Shown: positions 56,085-64,000 of the stretch, one piece after another
Position numbering within the stretch: the first letter of the stretch is position 1
Layout: each line of letters begins with the position of its first letter
Source: Thioclava sp. GXIMD2076
GTDB lineage: Bacteria > Pseudomonadota > Alphaproteobacteria > Rhodobacterales > Rhodobacteraceae
DNA: 64,000 nt
Reading direction: 5' to 3'
Assembly: GCF_037949795.1 (NCBI RefSeq)
Contig: NZ_CP149932.1
Span: 248,001-312,000, forward strand
The notes under the pieces: generated by a model
The model's database searches: none
What the model was told of the DNA's origin: nothing
The model's input: only the letters and a program-made list of their open reading frames with translations
Program-made: the position numbers and the translations under genes

Positions 56085-56104
56085 GCCTTACCCGCCGCAA
56101 TCGA

Positions 56105-56130
56105 AAAGGCCGCCCCGAGGGGCGGCCTTT
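56105..56130. terminator. Bidirectional terminator between the GH25 gene and the dehydrogenase gene
   Basis: AAAGGCCGCCC and GGGCGGCCTTT form an 11-bp stem with a CGAG loop. It lies 20 bases after the GH25 stop and 4 bases before the stop of the convergent dehydrogenase gene. The rightward side continues GTCTTT. Confidence 0.85.
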
Positions 56131-56134
56131 GTCT

Positions 56135-58639
56135 TTAGCCATTCACGCGGATGCGCGTGTTCTCGGGGTCATGCGGGCTGTCGACGGTGACTTCCGCCGG
56201 ATAGTCCTGCCCCATCATGCGCACGGTCAGCTTGGTGCCCGGCTCGGCCAGATCGGGGCGGACATAGCCCATGCCGATCTGCTTGCCGAAGGCGACCGAA
56301 TAGCCACCCGAGGTCAGGCGCCCGACCTTTTCGCCATCGAGCTTGATCGCCTCGCGGCCCCACGGATCGGCATCGGCCGGACCGTCGATCAGCAACGTCA
56401 CGCACATCGCACGGATGCCTTTGTCGAGCATCGCCTGCTTGCCGGTGAACTCTTTATCCAGATCCACGAAGCGGTTGAGGCCGGCCTCGAGCGGGGTGGC
56501 ATCGCGGCCCAGCTCGTTGCCGAAGGCGCGGTAGGATTTCTCCTGACGCAGCCAGTTCTGGGCGCGGGCGCCGACCAGCTTCATGCCATGCTTGGCACCG
56601 GCTTCCTGCAGCGCGTTCCAGAGATAGCGCGAGAACTCGATCGGGAAGTGCAGCTCCCAACCCAGCTCGCCGGTATAGGCCACGCGAACGGCGCGGACAG
56701 GGCACATACCCAGCTCGATATTGCGCATCGAGAGCCACGGGAAGCGCTTGTTCGACAGGACGGTTTCCGGCTCGGCATCCACGACCAGCTCGTTGAGAAT
56801 GGCGCGCGCATTGGGCCCTGCCAGCGCGAAGACACCCCATTGCGTAGTGATGTCGTGGATGTCGAGATAGTCACCACCATTGGCGCGGAAGTCCTCGGCC
56901 GATTTCTTCAGGTAATCGGCGTCGTAATCCGTCCATGCACCGGCCGAGATCAGGTAATATTCGTCCTCGGCGATCCGCACGATGGTATATTCGGTGCGGG
57001 TGGTGCCCGCAGGCGTCAGCGCATAGGTCAGGTTGATCCGGCCCACTTTCGGCAGTTTGTTGCAGGTGAACAGATCAAGGAAGGCCGTCGCACCGGGGCC
57101 GCGCACCAGATGCTTGGTGAAGGCGGAGGCGTCGATCAGACCGGCCGTGTTGCGGATCGCCTCGGCCTCGTCCTTGGCATATTGCCACCAGCCGCCACGG
57201 CGGAACGAACGCGCTTCATGGTCGAAGTTCGAGGGCGCATCTTTCGGGCCATAATAGTTGGGGCGTTCCCAGCCATTGACCTGACCCATCTGCGCGCCTT
57301 CCGCAATCTGGGCGTCGTAGTTGGGCGTGGTGCGCAGGGGGCGGGCCGCCTCGCGCTCCTCGTCGGGATGGTGCAGGATGAAGACGTGCTCGTAGCATTC
57401 CTCGTTCTTCTTCACCGCCCATTCATTGGTCATCCACTGGCCGTAGCGTTTGGGGTCCAGCGAGGCCATATCGATCTCGGCTTCACCCTCGACCATCATT
57501 TGCGCCAGATAGTAGCCGGTGCCGCCTGCTGCGGTGATCCCGAAGCTAAAGCCCTCGGCCAGCCACATATTGCGCAGACCGGGTGCCGGACCCACCAGCG
57601 GGTTGCCATCGGGGGTGTAGCAGATCGGGCCGTTGAAATCGTCTTTCAGGCCAGCGGTCTCGGTGGTCGGGATCCGGTGGATCATCGACATATATTCTTC
57701 CTCGATCCGCTCCAGATCGAGCGGGAACAGATCGGCGCGGAAGCTATCGGGCACGCCATGACGGAAGCAGGCCGGTGCGCCACGCTCATAGGGGCCCAAG
57801 ATCCAGCCGCCGCGTTCTTCACGCACATACCATTTGCTGTCGGAATCCCGCAGCACCGGGTGTTCGGGGTTGCCCGCCTCACGGTAAGCCAGCAGCGCCG
57901 GATCGGGCTCGGTCACGATGAACTGGTGTTCCACGGGAATCGCGGGGATCTTGATGCCCAGAAGTTTTGCTGTGCGCTGCGCGTGGTTGCCGGTGGCGGT
58001 GACGACATGCTCGGCATGGATATCGACCATCTCGCCCGAACCCACAAGGTTACCGCCCTTGTCCACCATCTTCTCGAGCGTCACGATCCATTCCGAACCA
58101 GTCCACTTATAGGCATTGACCTGCAGTTTACGGACAATATCCACACCACGCTGGCGCGCGCCTTTGGCCATGGCCTGCGTCACATCGGCGGGGTTGATAT
58201 AGCCGTCCTGCGGGTGGAAGAGCGCGCCAATCAGGTCTTCGGTATTCAGGAGCGGCCAGCGGTCCTTCATTTCCTTCGGCGTCAGGAACTCGTGGTAGAC
58301 ATCCGCGGTCTCGGCGATCGAGCTATAGAGCAGATATTCGTCCATCCGCTCCTGGGTCTGCGCCATACGCAGGTTGCCGCAGATCGAGAAGCCCGCATTC
58401 AGACCGGTCTCGGCCTCCAGCGTCTTGTAGAAATCCACCGAATATTTGTGGATATGGGTCGTCGCATAACCCATGTTGAACAGCGGAAGCAGCCCCGCCG
58501 CATGCCAGGTGGAACCTGCGGTCAGCTCGTCACGCTCGACAAGCATCACATCCTTCCAGCCCGCCTTCGCAAGGTGGTAGGCGATCGAACAGCCGACGGC
58601 GCCGCCACCGACGACCAGAGCTTTGACATGGGTTTTCAT
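56135..58639 (-). CDS. Dimethylglycine/sarcosine dehydrogenase-type FAD-GcvT fusion enzyme
   Basis: An 834-residue protein. The N-terminal FAD domain has LVVGGGAVGCSIAYHLA and AGSTWHAAGLL, where the His is the covalent FAD attachment site in mammalian DMGDH/SARDH. The C-terminal ~380 residues are GcvT-like folate domains: YALTPAGTTRTEYTIVR, VAYTGELGWELHFP, PLEAGLNRFV. It oxidatively demethylates dimethylglycine or sarcosine and passes the one-carbon unit to tetrahydrofolate. Which of the two is used cannot be decided by eye. The ATG at 58639 has GGAG nine bases upstream; the alternative at 58648 is too close. Sarcosine or glycine produced could enter gcvTHP. Confidence 0.92.
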   Translation of the reverse strand: MKTHVKALVVGGGAVGCSIAYHLAKAGWKDVMLVERDELTAGSTWHAAGLLPLFNMGYATTHIHKYSVDFYKTLEAETGLNAGFSICGNLRMAQTQERMDEYLLYSSIAETADVYHEFLTPKEMKDRWPLLNTEDLIGALFHPQDGYINPADVTQAMAKGARQRGVDIVRKLQVNAYKWTGSEWIVTLEKMVDKGGNLVGSGEMVDIHAEHVVTATGNHAQRTAKLLGIKIPAIPVEHQFIVTEPDPALLAYREAGNPEHPVLRDSDSKWYVREERGGWILGPYERGAPACFRHGVPDSFRADLFPLDLERIEEEYMSMIHRIPTTETAGLKDDFNGPICYTPDGNPLVGPAPGLRNMWLAEGFSFGITAAGGTGYYLAQMMVEGEAEIDMASLDPKRYGQWMTNEWAVKKNEECYEHVFILHHPDEEREAARPLRTTPNYDAQIAEGAQMGQVNGWERPNYYGPKDAPSNFDHEARSFRRGGWWQYAKDEAEAIRNTAGLIDASAFTKHLVRGPGATAFLDLFTCNKLPKVGRINLTYALTPAGTTRTEYTIVRIAEDEYYLISAGAWTDYDADYLKKSAEDFRANGGDYLDIHDITTQWGVFALAGPNARAILNELVVDAEPETVLSNKRFPWLSMRNIELGMCPVRAVRVAYTGELGWELHFPIEFSRYLWNALQEAGAKHGMKLVGARAQNWLRQEKSYRAFGNELGRDATPLEAGLNRFVDLDKEFTGKQAMLDKGIRAMCVTLLIDGPADADPWGREAIKLDGEKVGRLTSGGYSVAFGKQIGMGYVRPDLAEPGTKLTVRMMGQDYPAEVTVDSPHDPENTRIRVNG

Positions 58640-58883
58640 AGGGGGCATCTCCTGTTGGCCTTTCACCCATTTCTGGCAGAAGCCAAAAGAAGCGGAGCGC
58701 CGCGCCCGACCTTTGGCGGCAAAAAACGACAAAGCGTCCCCTCGTGATGTCCCGCGTGATAAAGGAGCGGCCGTGGCTGCGGGCGTTTACCAACTGCACA
58801 TGAAACTGTCGCAAGGGAAGCCGCATCGGGATATATCAATAACATCCTAATTCTTTAGCCCCCTTTTAACCAAAAGGCCCGTC

Positions 58884-59471
58884 ATGTCGCTGTCGCACTA
58901 TCTTTCCAGCCTCGTCAGCTCCGTTCATAAGCTCTGGCTCAACCAGCAGAAAAGCGGCAATGCCGCGCAGGGCTTTGCCGCCCAGATGGACGAGAGCGAC
59001 GCGCCTGCAAGCCTGTCAGGTGCCACCCCCGAGCAGCTGACCAAGGGGGTGACGCCTGCCCAGACCAGCGTGAAGACGGAGACCGCGCAGGTGGGGCTTG
59101 TGGTCGAATCCGCGCTGAGCGGCATGCTGACCACCGCGGATAAAGGCAGCGCCACACGTCCCCGCTCCGGCACGCCCTCCTACACCGCACCGGTGGTGGT
59201 GCCCGTCGAACAGGTCGCCAACCGCACGGAGACGCCCTCCGGCGCAAACACCAATACCGCGCAGAACATCTTCACCATCGGGCTCGATGGCAACCTGCAG
59301 GACAGGACCACAAGCCTGCGCGCGCAAAGCGCATATCAGAGCCTCAACGCCACTGGCCCCGTCTGGAGCGTCGGCGGCGACACCGCGACCAGCCCGCCGC
59401 GCACCGGTGGTGGCACACAGATCTTCGATGCCAACGGGTTGGTCTCCACCCATCTGGCGATGTCGTTCTGA
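58884..59471 (+). CDS. Hypothetical protein
   Basis: A 195-residue soluble protein with no recognised family. It starts MSLSHYLSSLVSSVHKLWLNQQ, a short amphipathic helix, and continues as a Thr/Ser/Ala/Pro-rich sequence likely to be largely disordered. The C-terminal part contains NIFTIGLDGNLQDRTTSLRAQSAYQ. There is no signal peptide or membrane helix. A weak AAAGG precedes the ATG. A long antisense frame covers the same DNA, so the coding assignment is less sure than for neighbours. Confidence 0.5.
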   Translation: MSLSHYLSSLVSSVHKLWLNQQKSGNAAQGFAAQMDESDAPASLSGATPEQLTKGVTPAQTSVKTETAQVGLVVESALSGMLTTADKGSATRPRSGTPSYTAPVVVPVEQVANRTETPSGANTNTAQNIFTIGLDGNLQDRTTSLRAQSAYQSLNATGPVWSVGGDTATSPPRTGGGTQIFDANGLVSTHLAMSF

Positions 59472-59663
59472 CCGGTCCACCCACCGCTGCGGTAAAGCGG
59501 GCATCGGCGGGTTCCCACCGACACGCCCGCACATGCCTGAAAATCTTGTGACCGGTCTGCAGGGATCCAAAACGCACCGGTCGCAGTTTCTTTCCCGATA
59601 CAGCAGGCCACACCCGCTGCGAAACACTCGCCGGGCCCTGCAGAGTTTAAGGGAGAAGAGACT

Positions 59664-60713
59664 ATGAAAAAGCTTCTTGCAACCACCGCAATCACCGTTA
59701 TGGCCGCTTTGCCGGTTATGGCCCAGTCGACCGATACCAATGCTGCCGCCTCCGCGCAGGTCCAAGGTAATGATACGTTCTTCAAGTCCGTGCCGGATGC
59801 CGTCATGGCGTCCGATTTCATCGGTAAGCGCGTCTATGCGACCGCCTCGACCGATGCGGATGTGACGGCGGATACCGATATGGATGATATCGGCGAGGTC
59901 AGCGATATGATCGTCGGAAATAATGGCGATGTCGAAGCCGTTCTGGTCGATGTCGGCGGATTCCTCGGGATTGGCAAGAAAACCGTGGCCGTTAACCTCG
60001 ATGCGCTGCAGATGGTCTCGGCCGAAGGCAGCATGGGCTCGGATTACCGCCTGGTGATGAAGGGCGACAAAGCTTCGCTGGAAAACGCTCCAGCTTATTC
60101 GCCGGCCATGGATGACATGGACCAGGCCGCCAATGCCGCTGGAAACGGCATGGAGAATGCCGCTGAGAACACCACGACTGTGGCTAGCGATGCCGGCAAT
60201 GACGTAGCCGACGCGGCAGGCGATGCTGCCGACTGGACCAAGGAAAAAGCTGCCGCTGCGGGTGCCGCTGTTTCGGCGGCTGCTAAAGATGCCGCTGACT
60301 GGACCAAGGACAAAACCGCCGAGGCGGGCACCGCGATGGATCAGGCCGGCAATGACATGGCCGATGCAGCCGATGATACCAAGGCCGATATGACGACCGC
60401 AGCCGATACGCCCGCCAACCCCGAGGGCACGCCGGTGACCGACTGGAGCACCGTCAAGGCTGCAGACCTGGAGGGTCAGACCGTCTACGGCCCGAATGAC
60501 GAGTCCATCGGCAAGGTCACCGATGTTGTGACCGACAGCAATGATGGTGTCACGCAAGTGGTGGTTAGTGTCGGTGGCTTCCTCGGGATGGGTGCAAAAT
60601 CCGTCGCGCTGACGCCCGACCAGATGGAAGTGATGAAAGCCGATGACGGCCTCTCGATCCATGTGGCCGCCACTCAGGACGAGCTGGAGCAGATGCCCGC
60701 CTACACCGGCTGA
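59664..60713 (+). CDS. Secreted protein with two PRC-barrel domains and an Ala-rich helical linker
   Basis: A 349-residue exported protein (signal peptide 1-21, ending VMA). The first PRC-barrel is at about 50-130 and the second at about 268-348. Both contain the core GGFLG(I/M)GxKxVA. Between them lies an Ala/Asp-rich helical region with two copies of DAADWTK(E/D)K. PRC-barrels bind proteins or RNA or sense conditions, and secreted ones of this type occur in Alphaproteobacteria; the function is unknown. GGGAGAAG precedes the ATG, and a strong terminator follows. Confidence 0.88.
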   Translation: MKKLLATTAITVMAALPVMAQSTDTNAAASAQVQGNDTFFKSVPDAVMASDFIGKRVYATASTDADVTADTDMDDIGEVSDMIVGNNGDVEAVLVDVGGFLGIGKKTVAVNLDALQMVSAEGSMGSDYRLVMKGDKASLENAPAYSPAMDDMDQAANAAGNGMENAAENTTTVASDAGNDVADAAGDAADWTKEKAAAAGAAVSAAAKDAADWTKDKTAEAGTAMDQAGNDMADAADDTKADMTTAADTPANPEGTPVTDWSTVKAADLEGQTVYGPNDESIGKVTDVVTDSNDGVTQVVVSVGGFLGMGAKSVALTPDQMEVMKADDGLSIHVAATQDELEQMPAYTG

Positions 60714-60731
60714 TAGTATACACATTTGACC

Positions 60732-60760
60732 AAGGCCCGGAGCACTCTCCGGGCCTTTTT
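60732..60760 (+). terminator. Terminator of the PRC-barrel gene
   Basis: AAGGCCCGGAG and CTCCGGGCCTT form an 11-bp perfect stem with a CACT loop followed by TTT, 18 bases after the stop. Confidence 0.92.
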
Positions 60761-60828
60761 CATTTGCGCCCGCGCGGCTTAAGCTTCAAACATCACAGAA
60801 CCGTTTTCTGCTCCGGAGCCCGCCTGCC

Positions 60829-62256
60829 GTGTCACTGCTGAATAAGTCTCCGATCTGGTTGGGCCTTTTCGGGCTGTATTTCGCGGTTCAGGCCACCCTC
60901 CGTATCCTGCTGGGCGACCGGTTGAATATCGACGAGGCCGAGGCCTTTCTCTGGGCGCAGGGCTGGTCATGGGGCTACGGCCCGCAGCCCCCGCTCTATA
61001 TCTGGTTGCAGCGTCTTGTGTTTCTGCTCACAGGCCCCTCGGTGGCCGGACTGGCCATCCTCAAGGCGCTGACCCTCTGGGCCACCTTCGCTCTGAGCTT
61101 CGCGCTGATGCGACGCTGGGTGCCGCCAACGCGGATCTGGATGGCTGGGCTTGCGACACTCATGCTGTTCTGGCTACCCGAGCTGGTCTGGGAAAGCCAA
61201 CGCATCCGGACCCATAATGTCACCGTCACCATCGCCGCTCTGGCCTTCTTCTGGGCGCTCTTGCGGCTGCGCGAACGCCCGAGCCTTGGCAATTACGCGG
61301 CGCTCGGCCTGATTGCGGGACTGGGTCTTCTGACAAAATGGTCTTTCGCCCCCCTGCTGCTGGCAGGGTTCGGCAGCCTTCTCCTGAGCGCGGGCGGCCG
61401 CAGACTGCTCCGCGACCGCAAGGCACTTCTCTGGCTGGTGCTGCCGCTGGCGATCTGCCTGCCCACCTTCAGCTGGATCGCCCGTCATGCGGCGGTGGCC
61501 CTCGCCTCCGCTGACAAGCTGGATTTCGAGGGAGGACAAGGGCCGCTCGTCTCGTCAGGGCTGTTCCTGACCAGCACCGCCACCTCCGTCCTCACATTCC
61601 TTGCGCTTCCCGTGCTCGTTCTTGGCGCCTTCGCGCTCAGCACGCTACACAAACCCACCAGACACGATGCAGGAGAAAGCGGACCGCTGCGCCGCACAGA
61701 ACAGGGCGTCGTGCTCGGCATCGTGGGGCTGACCCTGATGCTGATCCTCGCAGGCGGGCTCCTCAGCGGCGCGACCGAGTTGCGACTGCGCTGGCTCTTG
61801 CCGATCCTCGTGATACTCGTGCCGATGGCCGCGCTCTGGGTGCTGGACCGGCTCGGGCGCCGACGGCGCATCGGCCTTGTTGCCGCAACCCTCTGTCTGC
61901 CCGTGCTGCTCTGCGTGGCGATGGGTGTGATGCTGAAAACCGACCCGCCCTTCAAGAGCCTTGATCTCGACGGTCTGCAGGAGGCACTGGCGGCAGAAAA
62001 CCTGACCGGCACAGTGCTGGCCAAGGAGATCATCGCGGGCAATATGGCGCTGCGGTTTCCGGAGCTGACTTGGCATGACCCTGCGACACAGCTGGTCCGG
62101 CCCTGCCCCGAGGGCCCGTTCTGGCTGCTGGGCCTGGCGGAGGATCCGGCGGTCATGGCCTATCTCGAATTCTGCCAACGCCGCCCGAGCCCCATGGACG
62201 CCATCGCGCTGCCGCATGATCACGCCTTCACCCTGTATCAGGCGCTACCGCATTAA
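60829..62256 (+). CDS. GT39/ArnT-like membrane glycosyltransferase
   Basis: A 475-residue protein with about ten membrane helices. The first external loop has DRLNIDEAEAFLWAQGWSWG, with the Asp-Glu pair typical of lipid-linked sugar transferases, followed by GPQPPLYIWLQ. This is the pattern of dolichyl-phosphate-mannose/ArnT-type enzymes of family GT39/GT83. The GTG start at 60829 has GGAG about ten bases upstream. The acceptor (lipid A, protein or polysaccharide) is unknown. It is a single gene between the PRC-barrel gene and a convergent dehydrogenase. Confidence 0.85.
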   Translation: MSLLNKSPIWLGLFGLYFAVQATLRILLGDRLNIDEAEAFLWAQGWSWGYGPQPPLYIWLQRLVFLLTGPSVAGLAILKALTLWATFALSFALMRRWVPPTRIWMAGLATLMLFWLPELVWESQRIRTHNVTVTIAALAFFWALLRLRERPSLGNYAALGLIAGLGLLTKWSFAPLLLAGFGSLLLSAGGRRLLRDRKALLWLVLPLAICLPTFSWIARHAAVALASADKLDFEGGQGPLVSSGLFLTSTATSVLTFLALPVLVLGAFALSTLHKPTRHDAGESGPLRRTEQGVVLGIVGLTLMLILAGGLLSGATELRLRWLLPILVILVPMAALWVLDRLGRRRRIGLVAATLCLPVLLCVAMGVMLKTDPPFKSLDLDGLQEALAAENLTGTVLAKEIIAGNMALRFPELTWHDPATQLVRPCPEGPFWLLGLAEDPAVMAYLEFCQRRPSPMDAIALPHDHAFTLYQALPH

Positions 62257-62271
62257 CGGCAGCCGCTCCGG

Positions 62272-63258
62272 TTACAACATCGAGGGCAGAACCTGATCCG
62301 GTGGCCGGTGGCCATCGGCAAAGGTCTTGATATTGAGAAGCACCTTCTCGCCCATCTCGATGCGCCCCTCGATGGTCGAAGAGCCCATATGCGGCAGCAG
62401 CACCACATTGGGCAGCTCACGCAGGCGTGGGTTGATCTCGTGGCGTCCTTCGAAGACATCAAGCCCAGCACCGGCGATCTCGCCCGAACGCAGCATCCGC
62501 GTCAGGGCATTCTCGTCGATCACCTCGCCGCGCGAGGTATTCACCACCACCGCCGAAGGTTTCATCAGCTTGAGCCGTCGGGCATTGAGCAGATGGAATG
62601 TCGAGGGCGTATGCGGACAGTTCACCGAGATCACATCGACACGGCTGACCATTTGGTCGAGGCTCTCCCAATAAGTGGCCTCCAGCCCCTCCTCGATCTC
62701 GGAGCGAAGCCTGCGACGGTTATGGTAATGGATCTGCATGCCAAACGCGCGCGCGCGCCGCGCCACCGCCTGCCCGATCCGGCCCATGCCCAAAATCCCC
62801 AGCCGTTTGCCACCGATTCGTCCGCCCAAATAAGCGGTAGGCGACCAGCCCTCCCAGCGGCCCGACTGCATAATCGCGAGACCTTCAGGGATGCGCCGCG
62901 TCACCGCCAGCACCAGCGCCATCGTCATATCGGCGGTGTCCTCGGTCACGACGCCCGGAGTGTTCGACACCAAAATGCCGCGCTGACGGGCCGTGGCCAC
63001 ATCGATATGGTCGATCCCTGCCCCGAAATTCGCGATCAGTTTCAACCCCTCACCGGCCTGCGCCAGCATATTGGCATCAATCTTGTCGGTCAGCGTCGGG
63101 ACCAGAACATCGGCGCGTTTCATCGCCGCGACCAGCTCGTCGCGCGTCATCGGCGCATCGGTGTCGCGCAGTTCGACATCGAACAGTTCCTTCATCCGCG
63201 TCTCCACGACCTCGGGCAACCGTCGCGTGACGACAACACTCAAACGCTGGTTCGGCAT
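62272..63258 (-). CDS. D-2-hydroxyacid dehydrogenase (glyoxylate/hydroxypyruvate reductase-like)
   Basis: A 328-residue NAD(P)-dependent enzyme. The Rossmann motif is GILGMGRIGQAVA (about 154-166). The catalytic Arg is in NTSRGEVIDE, the Glu is in the VFEGRHEINP stretch, and the His is in LLPHMGSST. NHRR(R/L)RSE after the second strand suggests NADP preference. The family includes glyoxylate reductase and hydroxypyruvate reductase. Linked roles in glycine/serine metabolism are plausible given gcvTHP but not shown by adjacency. Confidence 0.9.
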   Translation of the reverse strand: MPNQRLSVVVTRRLPEVVETRMKELFDVELRDTDAPMTRDELVAAMKRADVLVPTLTDKIDANMLAQAGEGLKLIANFGAGIDHIDVATARQRGILVSNTPGVVTEDTADMTMALVLAVTRRIPEGLAIMQSGRWEGWSPTAYLGGRIGGKRLGILGMGRIGQAVARRARAFGMQIHYHNRRRLRSEIEEGLEATYWESLDQMVSRVDVISVNCPHTPSTFHLLNARRLKLMKPSAVVVNTSRGEVIDENALTRMLRSGEIAGAGLDVFEGRHEINPRLRELPNVVLLPHMGSSTIEGRIEMGEKVLLNIKTFADGHRPPDQVLPSML

Positions 63259-63416
63259 GGCGCCTCCTCCCCCTCTTCCAACTCTCCGTGCTTAAGGGCA
63301 AACTGCGCCTCAAGGGTTGAAGATACAAGACCCACCGAGGCAGAAAATGGCAAAATACACCGTATTGTCGCAATTTTGTTGCGCACCGAAACCACCACCA
63401 TATGGGCAGTAACAGC

Positions 63417-64000
63417 ATGATTACGAAACAGGCACTTTTGCGCGCCATTTGTATGACCATACTTTCGGCCACATTCCTGACACTAGTCTATGGCCATTAC
63501 TCCCATGCGCAAGAGAGCGCGGACGAAAGTGGTATATTATCCGACGAGGATAGTGGTCCCGCGCCCGAAATGGATCTGGCACCGGCGGGCAAGGACGCGG
63601 GCAAGGTGAAGCTGGGTTCCAATACCAACCTGCCGATCCCGCGTTTCGTCTCGCTAAAGACCTCGGCGGGCAATGCGCGCCGCGGGCCCTCGCTCTCGCA
63701 CCGGATCGACTGGGTGTTCAAGCATCGCGGCATGCCCCTGAAGGTCACCGCCGAATATGGTAACTGGCGCCGCGTCGAGGACCGTGACGGTGCGGGCGGC
63801 TGGGTGCATTACGCACTGATTTCCGGCGTGCGGACCGTGGTCATTCAGGACGCGGTCGCCGATCTGCATGCCAAGCCCGATGACACCTCGGCCATTACGG
63901 CGCGTGCGGAATCGGGGGCCATCCTGCATCTGGGAAAATGCAGCCTGAACTGGTGCGACATCCGCGCCGACGGGGCCGAGGGCTGGGTCAAGAAATCCGC
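63417..64000 (+). CDS. Secreted SH3-domain protein (partial, runs off the window)
   Basis: At least 194 codons from the ATG at 63417 to the window end. The N-terminus is an export signal (MITKQALLRAICMTILSATF, then LTLVYGHYSHAQ). The mature part has an acidic linker and then two bacterial SH3-like repeats: RFVSLKTSAGNARRGPS with WRRVEDRDGAGGWVH, and TARAESGAILHLGKC with WCDIRADGAEGWVK. Proteins of this kind bind peptidoglycan or act in the periplasm; the function is unknown. The gene is 158 bases from the divergent dehydrogenase gene. An alternative start is the ATG at 63453. Confidence 0.85.
   Translation, partial: MITKQALLRAICMTILSATFLTLVYGHYSHAQESADESGILSDEDSGPAPEMDLAPAGKDAGKVKLGSNTNLPIPRFVSLKTSAGNARRGPSLSHRIDWVFKHRGMPLKVTAEYGNWRRVEDRDGAGGWVHYALISGVRTVVIQDAVADLHAKPDDTSAITARAESGAILHLGKCSLNWCDIRADGAEGWVKKS

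Noticed and set aside
56129..58747. 872-codon open frame on the plus strand opposite the dimethylglycine dehydrogenase gene
   Set aside because: It is His/Arg/Leu-rich antisense of a well-recognised enzyme, a known effect of high GC in the wobble position. No family features.
59470..59582. Three copies of ACCGGTC-like sequence before the PRC-barrel gene
   Set aside because: The spacing is irregular and the motif is short and GC-rich, so chance is a sufficient explanation.
59016..60725. 569-codon minus-strand frame covering the hypothetical protein and PRC-barrel genes
   Set aside because: It spans two plus-strand genes and a promoter gap. The PRC-barrel gene has a signal peptide, ribosome site and terminator, so the plus strand is the coding one.

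Overview
The window looks like chromosomal DNA of an alphaproteobacterium in the Rhodobacteraceae/Paracoccaceae group. The evidence is high GC, G+C-rich codon ends, a cyoABCD quinol oxidase operon ending in a SURF1 gene, a DUF1489 protein, and a NirB/NirD/FNT nitrite-assimilation cluster of the Paracoccus nas type. The genus cannot be fixed from sequence reading alone. There are no rRNA or tRNA genes, insertion sequences, phage genes or CRISPR arrays. It reads as ordinary core and near-core chromosome rather than a genomic island.

Region 1 (1-6942) is nitrogen assimilation, read leftward: cobA (siroheme precursor), then nirB-nirD-nirC (siroheme nitrite reductase and nitrite channel), a tail-anchored PP2C phosphatase/Ser-Thr kinase fusion, and cynS (cyanase, cut by the window edge). 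The leaders of cobA and nirB both contain small hairpins whose six-base loops match the A1/G4 rule of ANTAR antiterminator proteins such as NasT. In cobA the second hairpin overlaps a strong intrinsic terminator placed directly before the ribosome binding site. This is the most interesting signal in the window. Region 2 (7046-11985) is a quinol oxidase operon cyoA-B-C-D-surf1, with a 680-base AT-rich upstream region carrying an FNR-like box.

Region 3 (12662-24216) holds a siderophore-interacting FAD reductase, a DUF4405 membrane protein, a two-component system, a periplasmic binding protein paired with a chemoreceptor, a YfdC-type FNT transporter divergent from an FdhF/YdeP molybdoenzyme, and an ECF sigma/anti-sigma pair. 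Region 4 (24286-33055) is nadC, the glycine cleavage operon gcvT-H-P behind a tandem glycine riboswitch, a HAD phosphatase and an Orn/Lys/Arg decarboxylase. Region 5 (33296-37497) is a soluble chemoreceptor with five PAS units of exactly 122 residues each, translationally coupled to a triple-CheW protein. Region 6 (37536-44050) is a CUT1 sugar ABC transporter (glucose-type) divergent from an OmpR-type regulator and its kinase, as in the Pseudomonas gts/gltR arrangement.

Region 7 (44115-64000) is mostly housekeeping: a DUF1489 protein, a GNAT acetyltransferase, a receiver protein, mce, a DUF167 protein, a Pmp3-type peptide, aspS, cfa, carB (without carA), a small AhpD-like protein behind an FNR-type box, a GH25 lipoprotein, a dimethylglycine/sarcosine dehydrogenase, a PRC-barrel protein, a GT39-like membrane protein, a D-2-hydroxyacid dehydrogenase and the start of a secreted SH3-domain protein. 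The dehydrogenase and the glycine cleavage operon together give a route from methylated glycines to one-carbon units.
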